From NCBI RefSeq assembly GCF_004366595.1, contig NZ_SORE01000034.1, positions 1-59,560 on the forward strand: 59,560 nt of DNA, in the 5' to 3' direction. The notes beneath the pieces are model-generated. The model made no database searches and was not told the DNA's origin. It saw only the letters and a program-made list of their open reading frames with translations. Position 1 is the stretch's first letter. Every line of letters starts with the position of its first letter. The DNA comes from Paraburkholderia rhizosphaerae (lineage in GTDB: Bacteria; Pseudomonadota; Gammaproteobacteria; Burkholderiales; Burkholderiaceae). A program made the position numbers and the translations under genes. Positions 1 through 9,652 of the stretch are shown here, piece after piece.

Positions 1-61
1 TGCCTGAGACGCCACCGTGCGTTTCTTCTTCATTGGCATATCCATGATTTTTATCGCTCAT
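1..61 (-). CDS. Possible 5' end of a gene running off the left edge
   Basis: On the minus strand an ATG at 61 follows a GAGG sequence at good spacing and opens an uninterrupted frame to the window edge, starting MSDKNHGYANEEE. A second ATG at 45 in another frame reads MDMPMKKKRTVASQ. Twenty codons are too few to choose between the frames or to name a family. Confidence 0.2.
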   Translation of the reverse strand, partial: MSDKNHGYANEEETHGGVSG

Positions 62-771
62 GATATGCCTCGCCCACGAAATCACGGATAGGTCCCCTCA
101 GGGTCGATGACCCGTCGCGCGTGGACAGTTTTCAGCGCGCGAATATTACGAACCTCGTCATCACGCCCGAAGGAGAATTTCTCGTCTCAAACGTGAAGTT
201 TGCTGCGCGTTTTGTACGTTCCGGGTAATGGCAACCAAACGACTGCTTTTGCGCGCTGATTCGATGTTCAGAAAGACGCATCGCCCGTCTGCGTTGGGTC
301 GATGAGGGACGAAGTGCGGTCGTCAAGAATCGGCCACCTTCCGCCATTCGCCGGCGTGTCCCCAAGACACTCAAACGCCCGCTCCGGTAGCGGTAGCCGA
401 CATTCACGAGCATGTGGCAGGGCGCGCCGGTATGACGTCAAAGCCGTTCAACGGCTGCGGTTCATGGAAACATAGCAGGCACACTTGGAAGCGTGCCGCT
501 GATTCATCGCACCTTGCTTCGTGCGTCTTGCCGATCCCTCTATAGCGGAAGGCTTTTTAATGTTCGATAACATTAGGACAACATAGAATTTGCGTCCCGA
601 TAGTTTCACGATGGGTCTCACGTCTCAATCACATATTCGCGCCCCGCTCCCCGTTGAAAGTGTCTATATTTGTTGGGAGATTTTTTGCCAGCTTTTCGAA
701 CTGTCGGTGGCATATCGCCGACGTCCCGCGCATTCCCGTTTCGACAGAAGTCGACCTGGCCTAAGGGGGAA
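62..771. other. Long intergenic region before the autotransporter
   Basis: About 700 bp with no convincing gene. The 93-codon minus-strand frame at 132-413 has no ribosome binding site and no family character. The DNA becomes AT-richer after about 540, where an inverted repeat sits, and this stretch probably carries the promoter of the downstream autotransporter gene. Confidence 0.5.
558..575. promoter_or_regulatory. Inverted repeat TAATGTT-N4-AACATTA upstream of the autotransporter
   Basis: Perfect 7-bp arms around a CGAT spacer, in an AT-rich patch about 200 bp before the likely start of the autotransporter gene. The shape and place fit a repressor or activator operator. No regulator can be assigned. 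Confidence 0.4.
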
Positions 772-3700
772 ATGGTGAAGCATAGGCAACTGAAAAGAAT
801 CCCGTTCGTACCGAGCAGGCGAATCCAATGCACAGCTTCGTCAGATATTCCAGTCCTATTGCCAATAACATCGTTCCTGAATGTCGCGATAAGGCAACCC
901 GGCCAATTGCCGGGACTGGTTGCGCTGCCTCTCGCTACATGGCTTGCGCTGGAAGCCCCCCATTGCGCGCCCTCCTGCGATCTGGCTAGCCGACCTGGCC
1001 CGGCGCGCCGTGGCGGGCCGGCCACTCCAGGCCGGAGGCTTCACGCATCCGCGCTCATTCTGCTGAATCTCGCCGTGCTCGCCGCCCTGCAACCGTCGGA
1101 ACGCGCGATGGCGCAGCCTCCCTGCCTTGACTCCACCGGCAACTTCGTTGCGGAGGAGGTCGATGGCTGCGGTGGCTATGGCGGCGGGGCCACGACGGGT
1201 AATACGCCGAGCACCGGCGGTGCCAGCAATCCGCTTGGAGCAGGCACGAACGGCGCTGGTGCTGCGACCACGAGCGGCGGTTCCAGCGGCGGAGGCGGCG
1301 CCGGCGCCGGAACCGCTGGTGGCACCGGTGGCGCCGGTGGCGGAACTGCCGGCGGTAGCGGCGGAAGCCAGGGTGCCATTGGCAGCAACGGCGGCCCCAA
1401 CAGTGGTGGCGGCGGCGGCGGCGGCGGCGCCCATGGGGTCCTGCCGTCGTCACTGGAGAACCCCGCAGACGGCGTGATCGCCGGTGGTGCGGGCGGGAAT
1501 GGTGGCAATGGTGGCGTGCCGAGCGGGACAGCGTCGATCGGCGGCGGTGGCGGTGGCGCCGGCGGCTATGGCGTCGTGATCAACAGTGGAGTCAGTTTCA
1601 CCAACAATGGGCAGATCACCGGCGGAGCCGGCGGAGCCGGTGGGACCGGCGGGGTGACGGGAAGCGGCATTCAGGGTTCGGCTGGCGAGGGTGGCGACGG
1701 CGGTTTCGGTGTTTTCGTCAATCTCAACGCCACCGGAGTCGGGCTAACCAATACCGGCACGATCCAGGGAGGCCGCGGCGGAAACAGCGGAAACGGAAAT
1801 TTTACGGAGGGCGGTAACGGCAGCGCCGGCATCAGGGCAACTGCGGTGAACGCCACCCCGATCAATACCTTCAGCATCGAGAACAGCGGCACGATTCGCG
1901 GCGGCAATGGCGGCGACGCATCCCTGCCGACGCCAGGCGCTATCACCATTGGCGGCAATGGCGGCGCTGGCATCAGCGGCTCCAGCCTCACCATCACCAA
2001 CAACAGCGGCGGCACGATTCAAGGCGGCAATGGCGGCGCCACACTACGTGCCAGCAGCAGCGCCACAAGCAGCGGTGGAGTCGGGATCATCGGTGACAAT
2101 CTGACAATCTATAACAGCGGGGACATTATTGGCGGGTTCACTGGCGGCAATCTGCCGGGCGGTATCAGTCCGTCGCAGGTTAATGCGATCACCTTTACCG
2201 GCGGCGCCAACTATCTCGAGCTGCGGCAGGGCTTCTCTATCGTGGGTAACGTCGTCGTCCAGTCGGGCGCATCAGGCACGCTGGCGCTCGGCGGCAGCGA
2301 CAATGGAAGCTTCGGTGCGTCGAGCGTTGGCGCCCCTGCACAGTACCAGGGCTTCACTGAGTTCGTGAAAACTGGCTCCAGCGTCTGGACGCTTACCGGC
2401 ACGCCTGTGCAGGCGGGGACACCGTGGACATTGCTCGGCGGTGAGCTGTCAGTCGCAAGCGGCGTTAGTCTCGGCACCCCAGCGAACAGCGGACTGACTT
2501 TCGACGGCGGCATCCTCCAGGTTACAGGCACAGGCTACATAGCGATCGAGCCTACGCGAGGGATTACCTGGGCCGCGAACGGTGGCGGGTTCGACGTCGC
2601 AGACGGTGCCAATGTATTCATGGTCTCCCAGAACCTCGAGAATGGCGGCCAGCTAACCAAGCTCGGCCCCGGCACACTGGTCTTGACCGGCAGCAACACC
2701 TATGTTGGCGATACGCTTCTTGGTGAAGGTACGATCAGCGTCGGCAACGACTCGGCGCTCGGCAATGCATCTCAGTCCACATTGAGGATGGCCAACGGGA
2801 CGACGCTGTCCTTCACCAACGGCAACTTCACGGTCGGCAACCACATTGCTATCACCGGGACTGGCTACTTCACGCCACCCTCGGGCACAGTGCAGACGCT
2901 GTCAGGCACCATCTCCGACGGCGCCTCGGCTGGCACGCTCGCGATGCAGGCCACAGGTACGTTGGTGCTGGCTGCGGACAACAGCTACTCCGGTGGCACG
3001 ACGATCTCCGCCGGCACGCTGCAGGTCGGCAATGGCGGGGCCGCCGGCACCATCGGCAGCGGACCGGTTCTCGACGATAGCGCGCTGGTCTTCCACCGCA
3101 GCGACGCCGTGATGGTTCCCAGCGCGATCACTGGCAGGGGAAGCCTCACGCAGGATGGGGTGAATGGCGGTACGGTGATACTGACTGGCGCGAACACCTA
3201 CGCCGGTGGCACGACGATCGCCGCCGGCACGCTGCAGCTCGGCAATGGCGGAACCAGCGGAAGCATCGTGAACAATGTCACCGACAACGGCACGCTGGCC
3301 TTCAATCGCAGCGATACGGTGACCTTCCCCGGCGAGATTTCGGGCACGGGCGGTCTTTCGCAGACCGGCACCGGCACCACGATTCTGACCAACCGCAATC
3401 CCTACGGAGGCGGCACCACGGTCAGCGCCGGCACGCTCATCGTCGGCGACCCCGCACATCGGTCTGCAGCGCTGTCGGGAGGCGGGCCAATCACGGTGGC
3501 ATCGGGCGCCACGCTGGGCGGCTTCGGCAGTGTCACGGGGGCGGTCACCAATGACGGTACGGTAGCGGCCGGCAACGGCACGCCAGGGTTTGGCACGTCA
3601 CCGGCGGGCACCTTCACCGTCATCGGCAACCTGCTCAATCGAGGAACGGTCAACCTGGCTTCGGATCCGATCGTCGGCAACGTACTGGCAGTGTCGAATG

Positions 3701-5112
3701 GCAACTATGCCGGGGCTGGCGGTAGGATGAACATCAATACGGTGCTCGCGGGCGATAATTCTCCGTCGGACAAGTTGGTGATCATAGGTGGCAGCGCGAC
3801 CGGCAATACGCTGGTGCATGTCACCAACGCCGGCGGCGCCGGTGCGCTGACCGTCGCGAACGGCATTCCGGTGGTGGAGGCGATCGATGGGGGAACCACC
3901 GCGGCCGGGGCCTTCGCGCTAGCTGGCGAGGTGCGCGGCGGGGCCTTTACCTACGATCTGTTCCGGGGCGGCCATCAGGGCAGCAACCCCTATGACTGGT
4001 TCCTGCGCTCGTCGTTCGAAGTCGGGCCGGAGCCGGAGCCACCTGTCGTCCACGAGGACGACATTTTCCCGATCGATCCGCCCCCGTCCGTGCTGCCTCC
4101 GGGCGAGTACCCGATCATCGGGCCGGAACTTGCTACCTACTCGGTGGTGCAGCCGCTAGCAAGGCAACTGGGCCTCACCATGCTCGGCACGATGCACGAG
4201 CGCATCGGCGACACGCTTACCGACGCGGGGGGCGGCACCGGCAGCGCAGGCATAGCCAAATCGACTTGGGTGCGGGTGTTCGGACAGCAGATCGACAATC
4301 ACTACCAGACCTACACCGATGCGCGCGCCAATGGCCGGATGGTCGGCGTACAGGCTGGCGTCGATCTCTGGCGCGGCAGCTTTCTGCCCGGCCATCGCGA
4401 TGCTGCCGGTGTCTATTTCGCGTACGGCAACAGCAATGTCGATGTAGACGGCCTGACCACCAATGCGGAGGCGAGCGCGTATGTATTGAGCCACACCGGT
4501 ACGGTAAACCTCAACGCGTATTCGGGCGGTGCGTACTGGACTCACTATGGCCCCGGCGGATGGTATATCGACGCGATCCTGCAGGGCACCCACTACGACG
4601 GCGATGCGACGACACAGTTTGCACAGTTGCCAATTTCCGGTTCAGGGTTTGCGACGTCGCTGGAAGTAGGTTATCCGTTTCACCTGCCGCTTGGACCGGG
4701 CTTCGTGCTCGAGCCTCAGGCGCAGGTCATCTGGCAGCATGTCGGGTTGAGCGAGAATGATGACGGGCTGGGTTCGGTCGATCCTGGTTCGACATCAGGG
4801 GTGACTGGGCGGCTCGGGGTTCGTGGGCAGTGGAGCATCGAGCGCGCGAATGGGGAAGTGTGGCAGCCGTACGTGCGCGCCAATATCTGGCGGGACTGGG
4901 GCGCGCAGGCGAGCACGACTTACTCTGGGGTCGAGCAGGTACCACTCGCGCAGCAATTCACGCGGATGGACTTTGCCGCCGGCGTTACCGCGAAGCTCGA
5001 CGCACGCATGAGCCTGTATGGCCAGTTCGGCTATCAGTTCTCGGTCAACAGTTCGGCGACCGGCAGCCGCAAGGGGGTTTGGGGCGACATTGGGCTGCGG
5101 TACCTGTGGTAA
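772..5112 (+). CDS. Large glycine-rich autotransporter (type Va secretion) with C-terminal beta-barrel
   Basis: A roughly 1446-residue surface protein. The last ~285 residues (from about 4252) are a typical autotransporter beta-barrel ending in an aromatic residue (LRYLW). It would insert in the outer membrane and carry the passenger to the surface. The passenger starts with an extremely Gly/Ala-rich stretch, continues with GGTIxGGNGG-like beta-helix repeats, and then has four autotransporter-associated beta-strand (PATR) repeats. A linker rich in Pro and Glu precedes the barrel. The signal peptide is clear (hydrophobic LILLNLAVLAAL, cleavage near AMA-Q), but it lies about 88 residues after the first plausible start. 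The start is therefore uncertain: ATG at 772 and GTG at 775 both follow AAGGGGGAA. Likely role: adhesion or aggregation (inference). Confidence 0.85.
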   Translation: MVKHRQLKRIPFVPSRRIQCTASSDIPVLLPITSFLNVAIRQPGQLPGLVALPLATWLALEAPHCAPSCDLASRPGPARRGGPATPGRRLHASALILLNLAVLAALQPSERAMAQPPCLDSTGNFVAEEVDGCGGYGGGATTGNTPSTGGASNPLGAGTNGAGAATTSGGSSGGGGAGAGTAGGTGGAGGGTAGGSGGSQGAIGSNGGPNSGGGGGGGGAHGVLPSSLENPADGVIAGGAGGNGGNGGVPSGTASIGGGGGGAGGYGVVINSGVSFTNNGQITGGAGGAGGTGGVTGSGIQGSAGEGGDGGFGVFVNLNATGVGLTNTGTIQGGRGGNSGNGNFTEGGNGSAGIRATAVNATPINTFSIENSGTIRGGNGGDASLPTPGAITIGGNGGAGISGSSLTITNNSGGTIQGGNGGATLRASSSATSSGGVGIIGDNLTIYNSGDIIGGFTGGNLPGGISPSQVNAITFTGGANYLELRQGFSIVGNVVVQSGASGTLALGGSDNGSFGASSVGAPAQYQGFTEFVKTGSSVWTLTGTPVQAGTPWTLLGGELSVASGVSLGTPANSGLTFDGGILQVTGTGYIAIEPTRGITWAANGGGFDVADGANVFMVSQNLENGGQLTKLGPGTLVLTGSNTYVGDTLLGEGTISVGNDSALGNASQSTLRMANGTTLSFTNGNFTVGNHIAITGTGYFTPPSGTVQTLSGTISDGASAGTLAMQATGTLVLAADNSYSGGTTISAGTLQVGNGGAAGTIGSGPVLDDSALVFHRSDAVMVPSAITGRGSLTQDGVNGGTVILTGANTYAGGTTIAAGTLQLGNGGTSGSIVNNVTDNGTLAFNRSDTVTFPGEISGTGGLSQTGTGTTILTNRNPYGGGTTVSAGTLIVGDPAHRSAALSGGGPITVASGATLGGFGSVTGAVTNDGTVAAGNGTPGFGTSPAGTFTVIGNLLNRGTVNLASDPIVGNVLAVSNGNYAGAGGRMNINTVLAGDNSPSDKLVIIGGSATGNTLVHVTNAGGAGALTVANGIPVVEAIDGGTTAAGAFALAGEVRGGAFTYDLFRGGHQGSNPYDWFLRSSFEVGPEPEPPVVHEDDIFPIDPPPSVLPPGEYPIIGPELATYSVVQPLARQLGLTMLGTMHERIGDTLTDAGGGTGSAGIAKSTWVRVFGQQIDNHYQTYTDARANGRMVGVQAGVDLWRGSFLPGHRDAAGVYFAYGNSNVDVDGLTTNAEASAYVLSHTGTVNLNAYSGGAYWTHYGPGGWYIDAILQGTHYDGDATTQFAQLPISGSGFATSLEVGYPFHLPLGPGFVLEPQAQVIWQHVGLSENDDGLGSVDPGSTSGVTGRLGVRGQWSIERANGEVWQPYVRANIWRDWGAQASTTYSGVEQVPLAQQFTRMDFAAGVTAKLDARMSLYGQFGYQFSVNSSATGSRKGVWGDIGLRYLW
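1165..2110 (+). repeat. Glycine-rich passenger repeats in the autotransporter
   Basis: In-frame coding repeats built from GGC/GGT/GGA glycine codons. First comes a low-complexity Gly-Ala-Thr-Ser block, to about 1560. Degenerate units of the form G-T-I-x-G-G-x-G-G-N follow. The periodic NSGTI-type turns suggest a beta-helix passenger. Such DNA is prone to slippage, so copy number may vary between strains. Confidence 0.75.
2671..3450 (+). repeat. Four PATR (autotransporter-associated beta-strand) repeats
   Basis: Four coding repeats of the pattern L-T-G-x-N-T-Y-x-G-G-T-T-I-x-x-G-T-L-x-x-G-N: around 2671-2750, 2956-3036, 3172-3252 and 3379-3450. The second and third are nearly identical at DNA level around GGTGGCACGACGATC. 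This repeat family (TIGR02601 type) is found next to the beta-barrel in large autotransporters. Confidence 0.8.
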
Positions 5113-5474
5113 CGCATTCTTCGCCAATTCTCAGAATGGGCAGCGATATACGCAGTGAGCTGAAAATCGCAATGCTCGGTACGTGCGGTTCGGTTTCGGA
5201 CCGTCGATAATTCACTCGGGCAATTCCGCCGATCGGTCGCTGCGGGGTGTGTTGGCCGTGTTGGCCGCGTGGGCCGCGTCGGATGGCTGGCCACTGCCGT
5301 TCACATTAGCTTTCAATGGGGATTCCAATAACCGCTTCGCACCACAAAACCGATGCTCGCGCTCAGCGAGGTGGATGCCCGCAATGGGTCGCTTGTTGCC
5401 GATCACGACTCACGAGGTTGCAGGCGCGCATGCAAGGTGCAGGAGGCCGTACCCGGCCATTAAGAGACGCTCGA
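5113..5474. other. Spacer between the autotransporter and its barrel remnant
   Basis: About 360 bp without a recognisable gene or terminator. It may be the decayed middle of the second autotransporter copy, but I could not align it with the intact gene. Confidence 0.4.
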
Positions 5475-5913
5475 CGCTATCCGTTTCACCTGCCACTTGG
5501 CCCGGCCTTCGTACTCGAACCCCAAGCGCAGGTCATCTGGCAGCATGTTGGCTTCAGCGAGGAAAACGACGGGCTGGGGTTGGTCGATCCGGGCGCCACG
5601 TCGGGTGTCACCGGGCGGCTCGGTGTGCGCGCCCAGCGGACCATCGAGGGCGCCAACGGACAGGTGTGGCAGCCGTACGTTCGCGCGAATCTCTGGCGGG
5701 ATTGGGGCGCACGGGCGACGACGGTGTACTCGGGATCCGACCATGTCCCGCTCAGACAACAATTCACGCGAATGGACTTCGCCGCCGGGGTGACCGCGAA
5801 GGTCGCGGCGCGCCTGAGCCTCTACGGACAGCTCGGCTACGGTTTCACGATCACTGACTCCGTGAGCGGGAGCCGCAAGGGCGTCTGGGGCGACGTCGGC
5901 GCACGCTATGCCT
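5475..5913 (+). pseudogene. Partial second copy of the autotransporter beta-barrel
   Basis: From RYPFHLPLGP to about GDVGARYA the translation follows the C-terminal ~145 residues of the upstream autotransporter (DNA 4669-5106) residue by residue, with scattered substitutions. The copy has only the end of the barrel, no passenger and no signal sequence. Instead of stopping after the terminal aromatic residue it runs on into unrelated sequence (stop near 6035). The open frame around it begins at 5316, but its first ~50 residues have no homology to the barrel. It looks like a remnant of a tandem paralogue after a large deletion. It is not expected to make a functional porin domain. Confidence 0.8.
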
Positions 5914-6101
5914 CGCGACGGTCACCGGAGTTCCATTGGTCGTCGCGCGGCAGCTTTCGCTATAGCCACTCGAGATTCCACGTGTCAATCTGTTTGCGAC
6001 AGACGCGCGCCTGCGCAAACCGCGCCATCCGTTGACGCATCGGCACTTGCGTTCTCGACGGTGCCTGGACTCGCCTCGATCGAGCAACGCTTGCTTTGGC
6101 C

Positions 6102-7145
6102 TTAATTGCTGCCGGCAGTCGCTGCGCTGGACCGGTAGCGCAGCAGATGATCCGTGCCGGACTCGGACAGCCAGACCTCTCCCGGCCGACCCATCATCTG
6201 ACGTACGTTCGCGTGTGGCCGCGGCAGCGCAAATGTCTCGAATCGTTCGGTCCGTGGGTCAAAGCGCACCAGCGCATTGGCGCTCCATTCGCTGAGCCAG
6301 ACGATATCCTTGTCGTCAACGAATATCGCATACGCATGCGGCTCGGAGCCCGGGAGTTTCCATTCGCGCCACCGGTGGGTCGCCGGGTCGAACGCTGCAA
6401 CCTTTCCTGCGTTCCACTCGCTGACCCAGATGCGTCCTTTTGAATCGGACCATACCCGGCGCGCTCCCTGTCCCGGAGTGGGCGGCTCGATGACCTCCGC
6501 CGCGCCGCTCACCGGATCGATGCGGCCGAGGTAACTGCCGGCCAGCGAAGCGAAGTACAAGCTGCCGTCAACGGTGGCACAGATTCCATAGGCGCCCGGC
6601 CCGCGCGGTGCATTGAACACGCGCATGCTGCCGGTGCGCGGGTCAAGCTCACCGTAGATTCCGCCTTGCCCGGTAAACCAAAGGTGCCCGCGTTTATCGA
6701 AGACCGCCGTGTTCAGGTTGGCGTTCGGTCGGTCTTTGGGCAACGGGAAGCGCGCGACTGCGAGTGTTGTCGGATCGACGCGTACGATCGCGTTCAGCCC
6801 GCTATCGGTGATCCATGCTGCTCCATCGGGACCGATGATCACGCCGTGCGGTGCCGATCCCTTGCCGAGTGGGACCCGTTCGGTCTTGCCGGTGCGCGGG
6901 TCCAGCCTTCCGATTGCGCCTTGCGCCTGCGCCGTGTACCAGACTGGGCCGCCCGGGGCCGGCGCGACATCGTGTGGTGCGGTGCCGGCGGGCACAGCGA
7001 ATGAGTCGAACGAAGCGGACTGAGCCTGCACCGAACCTACTACGGATGTCATACCAACAAGAACCGACACAAAATACCGGAAGAACCGGGATGCAATAAC
7101 ACCGCTCACCGTCGACAAAACCGCTGTATTTGCGATGTGAACCAC
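6102..7145 (-). CDS. Secreted Vgb-like beta-propeller protein (virginiamycin B lyase/SMP-30 type)
   Basis: 347 residues. I chose the GTG at 7145 because GGAGG lies five bases upstream; the frame opens earlier but without a Shine-Dalgarno site. The N-terminus is a signal peptide ending at SVQA-Q. The rest is a series of about 40-residue blades with motifs such as PHGVIIGPDGAAWITD, GHLWFTGQ, GRIWVSEWNAGKVAAFDP and DIVWLSEWSANALVRFDP. This is the pattern of the streptogramin lyase (Vgb) and gluconolactonase-like propellers. It is probably periplasmic. Substrate unknown: most Vgb-like proteins in soil bacteria have no proven lyase activity. Divergent from the phospholipase C gene. Confidence 0.75.
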   Translation of the reverse strand: MVHIANTAVLSTVSGVIASRFFRYFVSVLVGMTSVVGSVQAQSASFDSFAVPAGTAPHDVAPAPGGPVWYTAQAQGAIGRLDPRTGKTERVPLGKGSAPHGVIIGPDGAAWITDSGLNAIVRVDPTTLAVARFPLPKDRPNANLNTAVFDKRGHLWFTGQGGIYGELDPRTGSMRVFNAPRGPGAYGICATVDGSLYFASLAGSYLGRIDPVSGAAEVIEPPTPGQGARRVWSDSKGRIWVSEWNAGKVAAFDPATHRWREWKLPGSEPHAYAIFVDDKDIVWLSEWSANALVRFDPRTERFETFALPRPHANVRQMMGRPGEVWLSESGTDHLLRYRSSAATAGSN

Positions 7146-7532
7146 GTTAGCCTCCGTGACAGCTCCACCGAGCTGTTTCCGGTGCAAGCCAGTTTGACGC
7201 AACGCAAATACTGTTCCGGTTCGTCTGAGCCAAGGGCCCGGCAACGTGCGCCAGCCATTGTATGAATGGCGAGCGCGAGGCCTCGATCACTTTCAGACTG
7301 AATCGATCAGATCAGGTTTCCTTAAGGTGTTGGCGTTACGCTGCGGCAGCATACGCGATGCCCGCGCAGCCCAACTGGATCCATTCTCACATGGTTGCCA
7401 TATGCGCTTGTCTTCGTGCACGGTTAGCGCCGCGTTAAACCGTCCGGTTAATCGGAAGGAACATTTATCGCGGCAGGATGCTGCGCTGCGCCGAACCGTC
7501 GCCGAACTCGGTGCACGCCAGATGAGCGGGCC
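7146..7532. promoter_or_regulatory. Divergent intergenic region between the Vgb-like gene and phospholipase C
   Basis: About 390 bp that must hold the promoters of both outward-facing genes. I see no strong -35/-10 pair or long palindrome. No coding frame in it is convincing. Confidence 0.4.
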
Positions 7533-9617
7533 ATGGACAAACGGTGTCGCCGACAACTACTGAAACTCCCGGAGCCCCCGGCACATCCGGCTGGCGAAAG
7601 CCGCGGTGGCCTCGCCAGGGTGCGCCGGGATTTTTTGCGCATGACGGCAAATTCTCTCGGCGTATCGATGGTGACGGCACTGCTTCCGCCTTGGGTCCGC
7701 GAAGCGCTCGCGATTCCCGCAAACAGATCGACCGGTACGATCGACGATGTCCAGCATATCGTGATCTTTACGCAGGAGAATCGCTCATTCGACCACTATT
7801 TCGGCAAACTGCGCGGCGTGCGCGGATTTAACGACCGGACCGCAATCAGATTGCCCAACGGTGACCCGGTATGGAAGCAGCCGACGGGCCGGAGCTACAT
7901 CCTGCCATTCCATATAAGCACGTCGACCACTAGCGCGACCTGCGCGAAAGCGCCGTCGATGAGCTATCTGACCGACATCGCGATGTGGAACAAGGGACGT
8001 TGCAACGCGTGGAATACGGCGCGCTTGCCAGGACTCGGCATGAGTTACTTTTCACGCGACGATTTACGGTTCTACTATGCACTGGCCGACGCCTTCACGA
8101 TTTGCGACCAGTACTATGCGTCGACGTTGACACCGACCAACCCGAACAGATTGTACCTGGTCAGTGGCAGTAGCGGTCTTTCCGCAGGCTTCGAACCAGC
8201 GCTCGACAATGCGGAACCGACCCGAGGGTACCAGTGGCAAACCGTCGGCGAAATGCTCGAGTCGGCCGGTGTAAGTTGGCGCGTGTATCAGCAACCCGAC
8301 AACTTCGACGACAACGCCCTCGCGTTATTCCATAACTTCAAGTCGGCTCCGCCGGCCAGTGCGCTTTACAGGAAGGGCATGGCCACGGTCGACGATATCG
8401 CACAGGCCTTTGCATCTGATGCGAAGTCGGGCAGGCTACCGCAGGTCTCGTGGATTGTCGCGCCGGCGGCGTTGTCCGAGCACGCGAACTACCATCCGCA
8501 GGCTGGAGAGGACCTGAGCGCAAGATTGCTGGCCGCCCTGGCGGCAAACCCCGAGGTCTGGTCGCGGTCTGTGTTCCTTCTGAACTACGACGAGCCAGGA
8601 GGCTTCTTCGATCATGTGCCGCCGCCCACGCCGCCCGGGGGCGACGCGGAGGGAAAAACCACGGTCGCGACGGCTGGCGAGATCTATGACGGCCTACCGA
8701 TCGGACTCGGATTTCGTGTCCCGATGACGGTGATATCACCATGGTCGAGAGGAGGCTACGTCTGTTCGGAAGTGTTCGATCACACGTCGGTCATCCGGTT
8801 TATCGAGCGACGGTTCCGGCTTCATTGCAAGAACATTAGCGCTTGGCGCCGTTCGATTTGCGGCGATCTGACGTCCGCGTTCAACTTCAATAAGCCTGAA
8901 CCAGGCTGGCCCGCGTTACCCGACACGCGTGCCTATGTGGCGCGTGCCAATCTGCAATGCAGTTCACTGCCGACTCCCATGGTTCCAGCAGTCCAGTCCA
9001 TGCCGAAACAGGAACCTGGCACGCGGCCTTCGCGGGCATTGCCGTATGAGTTTCATGCGAACGCGAGCGTGGATGCGGATACGGGTACGTTCACGCTTTC
9101 GCTAATCAACAGCGGAAAGACGGGGGCAGTGTTTTTCGCTTACGATCTCGAACCGGGCAGCCATTCACCGCGTCGCTATGCCCTCGATCCCGGCACGCAG
9201 CTTTCTGATAGTTGGACACAAGCTCAGCTGAACGACACGAAGTATTCGATCGCGTTGCATGGTGCGAATGGTTTCTTGCGGATCTTTCGCGGCGATTTCG
9301 CTGGAAAAAGGACCGTAAGGCCCGAAATCACAGTGACTTACGACGTCGCGAATAATGCGGTCTGCGTGACCATGCGCAATTCCGGCCAGGCAGGGTGCCG
9401 GTTTGCGGTCCGATCGAATGCCTATCGCACCGGTCAAAGCCAGTGGATGTTTTCGGTACCGGCGGGTGGCAACGTCAGCAAGAGTTGGCTCGTAGCCGCA
9501 AATGGAAACTGGTACGACTTCAGCGTGACGGTCGATACTCAGCCAGCGTTTCTGCGTCGCTTTGCCGGGCGCATCGAAAACGGACACGACCTCATTAGCG
9601 ACCCGGCGGCAACATAG
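7533..9617 (+). CDS. Tat-exported phospholipase C (non-haemolytic PLC / AcpA-type phosphoesterase)
   Basis: 694 residues. A twin-arginine signal (RRDFLRM followed by a hydrophobic segment) starts about 30 residues in. The phosphoesterase domain follows (about 70-460) with the family motifs TQENRSFDHYFG, SWRVYQQPDN, NYDEPGGFFDHVPPP and RVPMTVISPWSRGG. Two C-terminal beta domains of the bacterial PLC type (DUF756; about 510-600 and 610-690) complete the usual length. The enzyme should hydrolyse phosphatidylcholine or related lipids outside the cytoplasm, releasing the phosphorylated head group. ATG at 7533 is the only start that keeps the Tat motif with little excess; its ribosome binding site is weak. 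Burkholderia genomes often carry several such PLCs. Confidence 0.9.
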   Translation: MDKRCRRQLLKLPEPPAHPAGESRGGLARVRRDFLRMTANSLGVSMVTALLPPWVREALAIPANRSTGTIDDVQHIVIFTQENRSFDHYFGKLRGVRGFNDRTAIRLPNGDPVWKQPTGRSYILPFHISTSTTSATCAKAPSMSYLTDIAMWNKGRCNAWNTARLPGLGMSYFSRDDLRFYYALADAFTICDQYYASTLTPTNPNRLYLVSGSSGLSAGFEPALDNAEPTRGYQWQTVGEMLESAGVSWRVYQQPDNFDDNALALFHNFKSAPPASALYRKGMATVDDIAQAFASDAKSGRLPQVSWIVAPAALSEHANYHPQAGEDLSARLLAALAANPEVWSRSVFLLNYDEPGGFFDHVPPPTPPGGDAEGKTTVATAGEIYDGLPIGLGFRVPMTVISPWSRGGYVCSEVFDHTSVIRFIERRFRLHCKNISAWRRSICGDLTSAFNFNKPEPGWPALPDTRAYVARANLQCSSLPTPMVPAVQSMPKQEPGTRPSRALPYEFHANASVDADTGTFTLSLINSGKTGAVFFAYDLEPGSHSPRRYALDPGTQLSDSWTQAQLNDTKYSIALHGANGFLRIFRGDFAGKRTVRPEITVTYDVANNAVCVTMRNSGQAGCRFAVRSNAYRTGQSQWMFSVPAGGNVSKSWLVAANGNWYDFSVTVDTQPAFLRRFAGRIENGHDLISDPAAT

Positions 9618-9652
9618 GCTTATGGAGGCGATCGTTCCTCTTTAACTGCCCA

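Noticed and set aside
856..1508. Several long minus-strand and plus-strand frames across the glycine-rich region
   Set aside because: They are shadows caused by GGC/GGT/GCC repeats; their translations are low-complexity Ala, Pro or Arg runs without ribosome binding sites.
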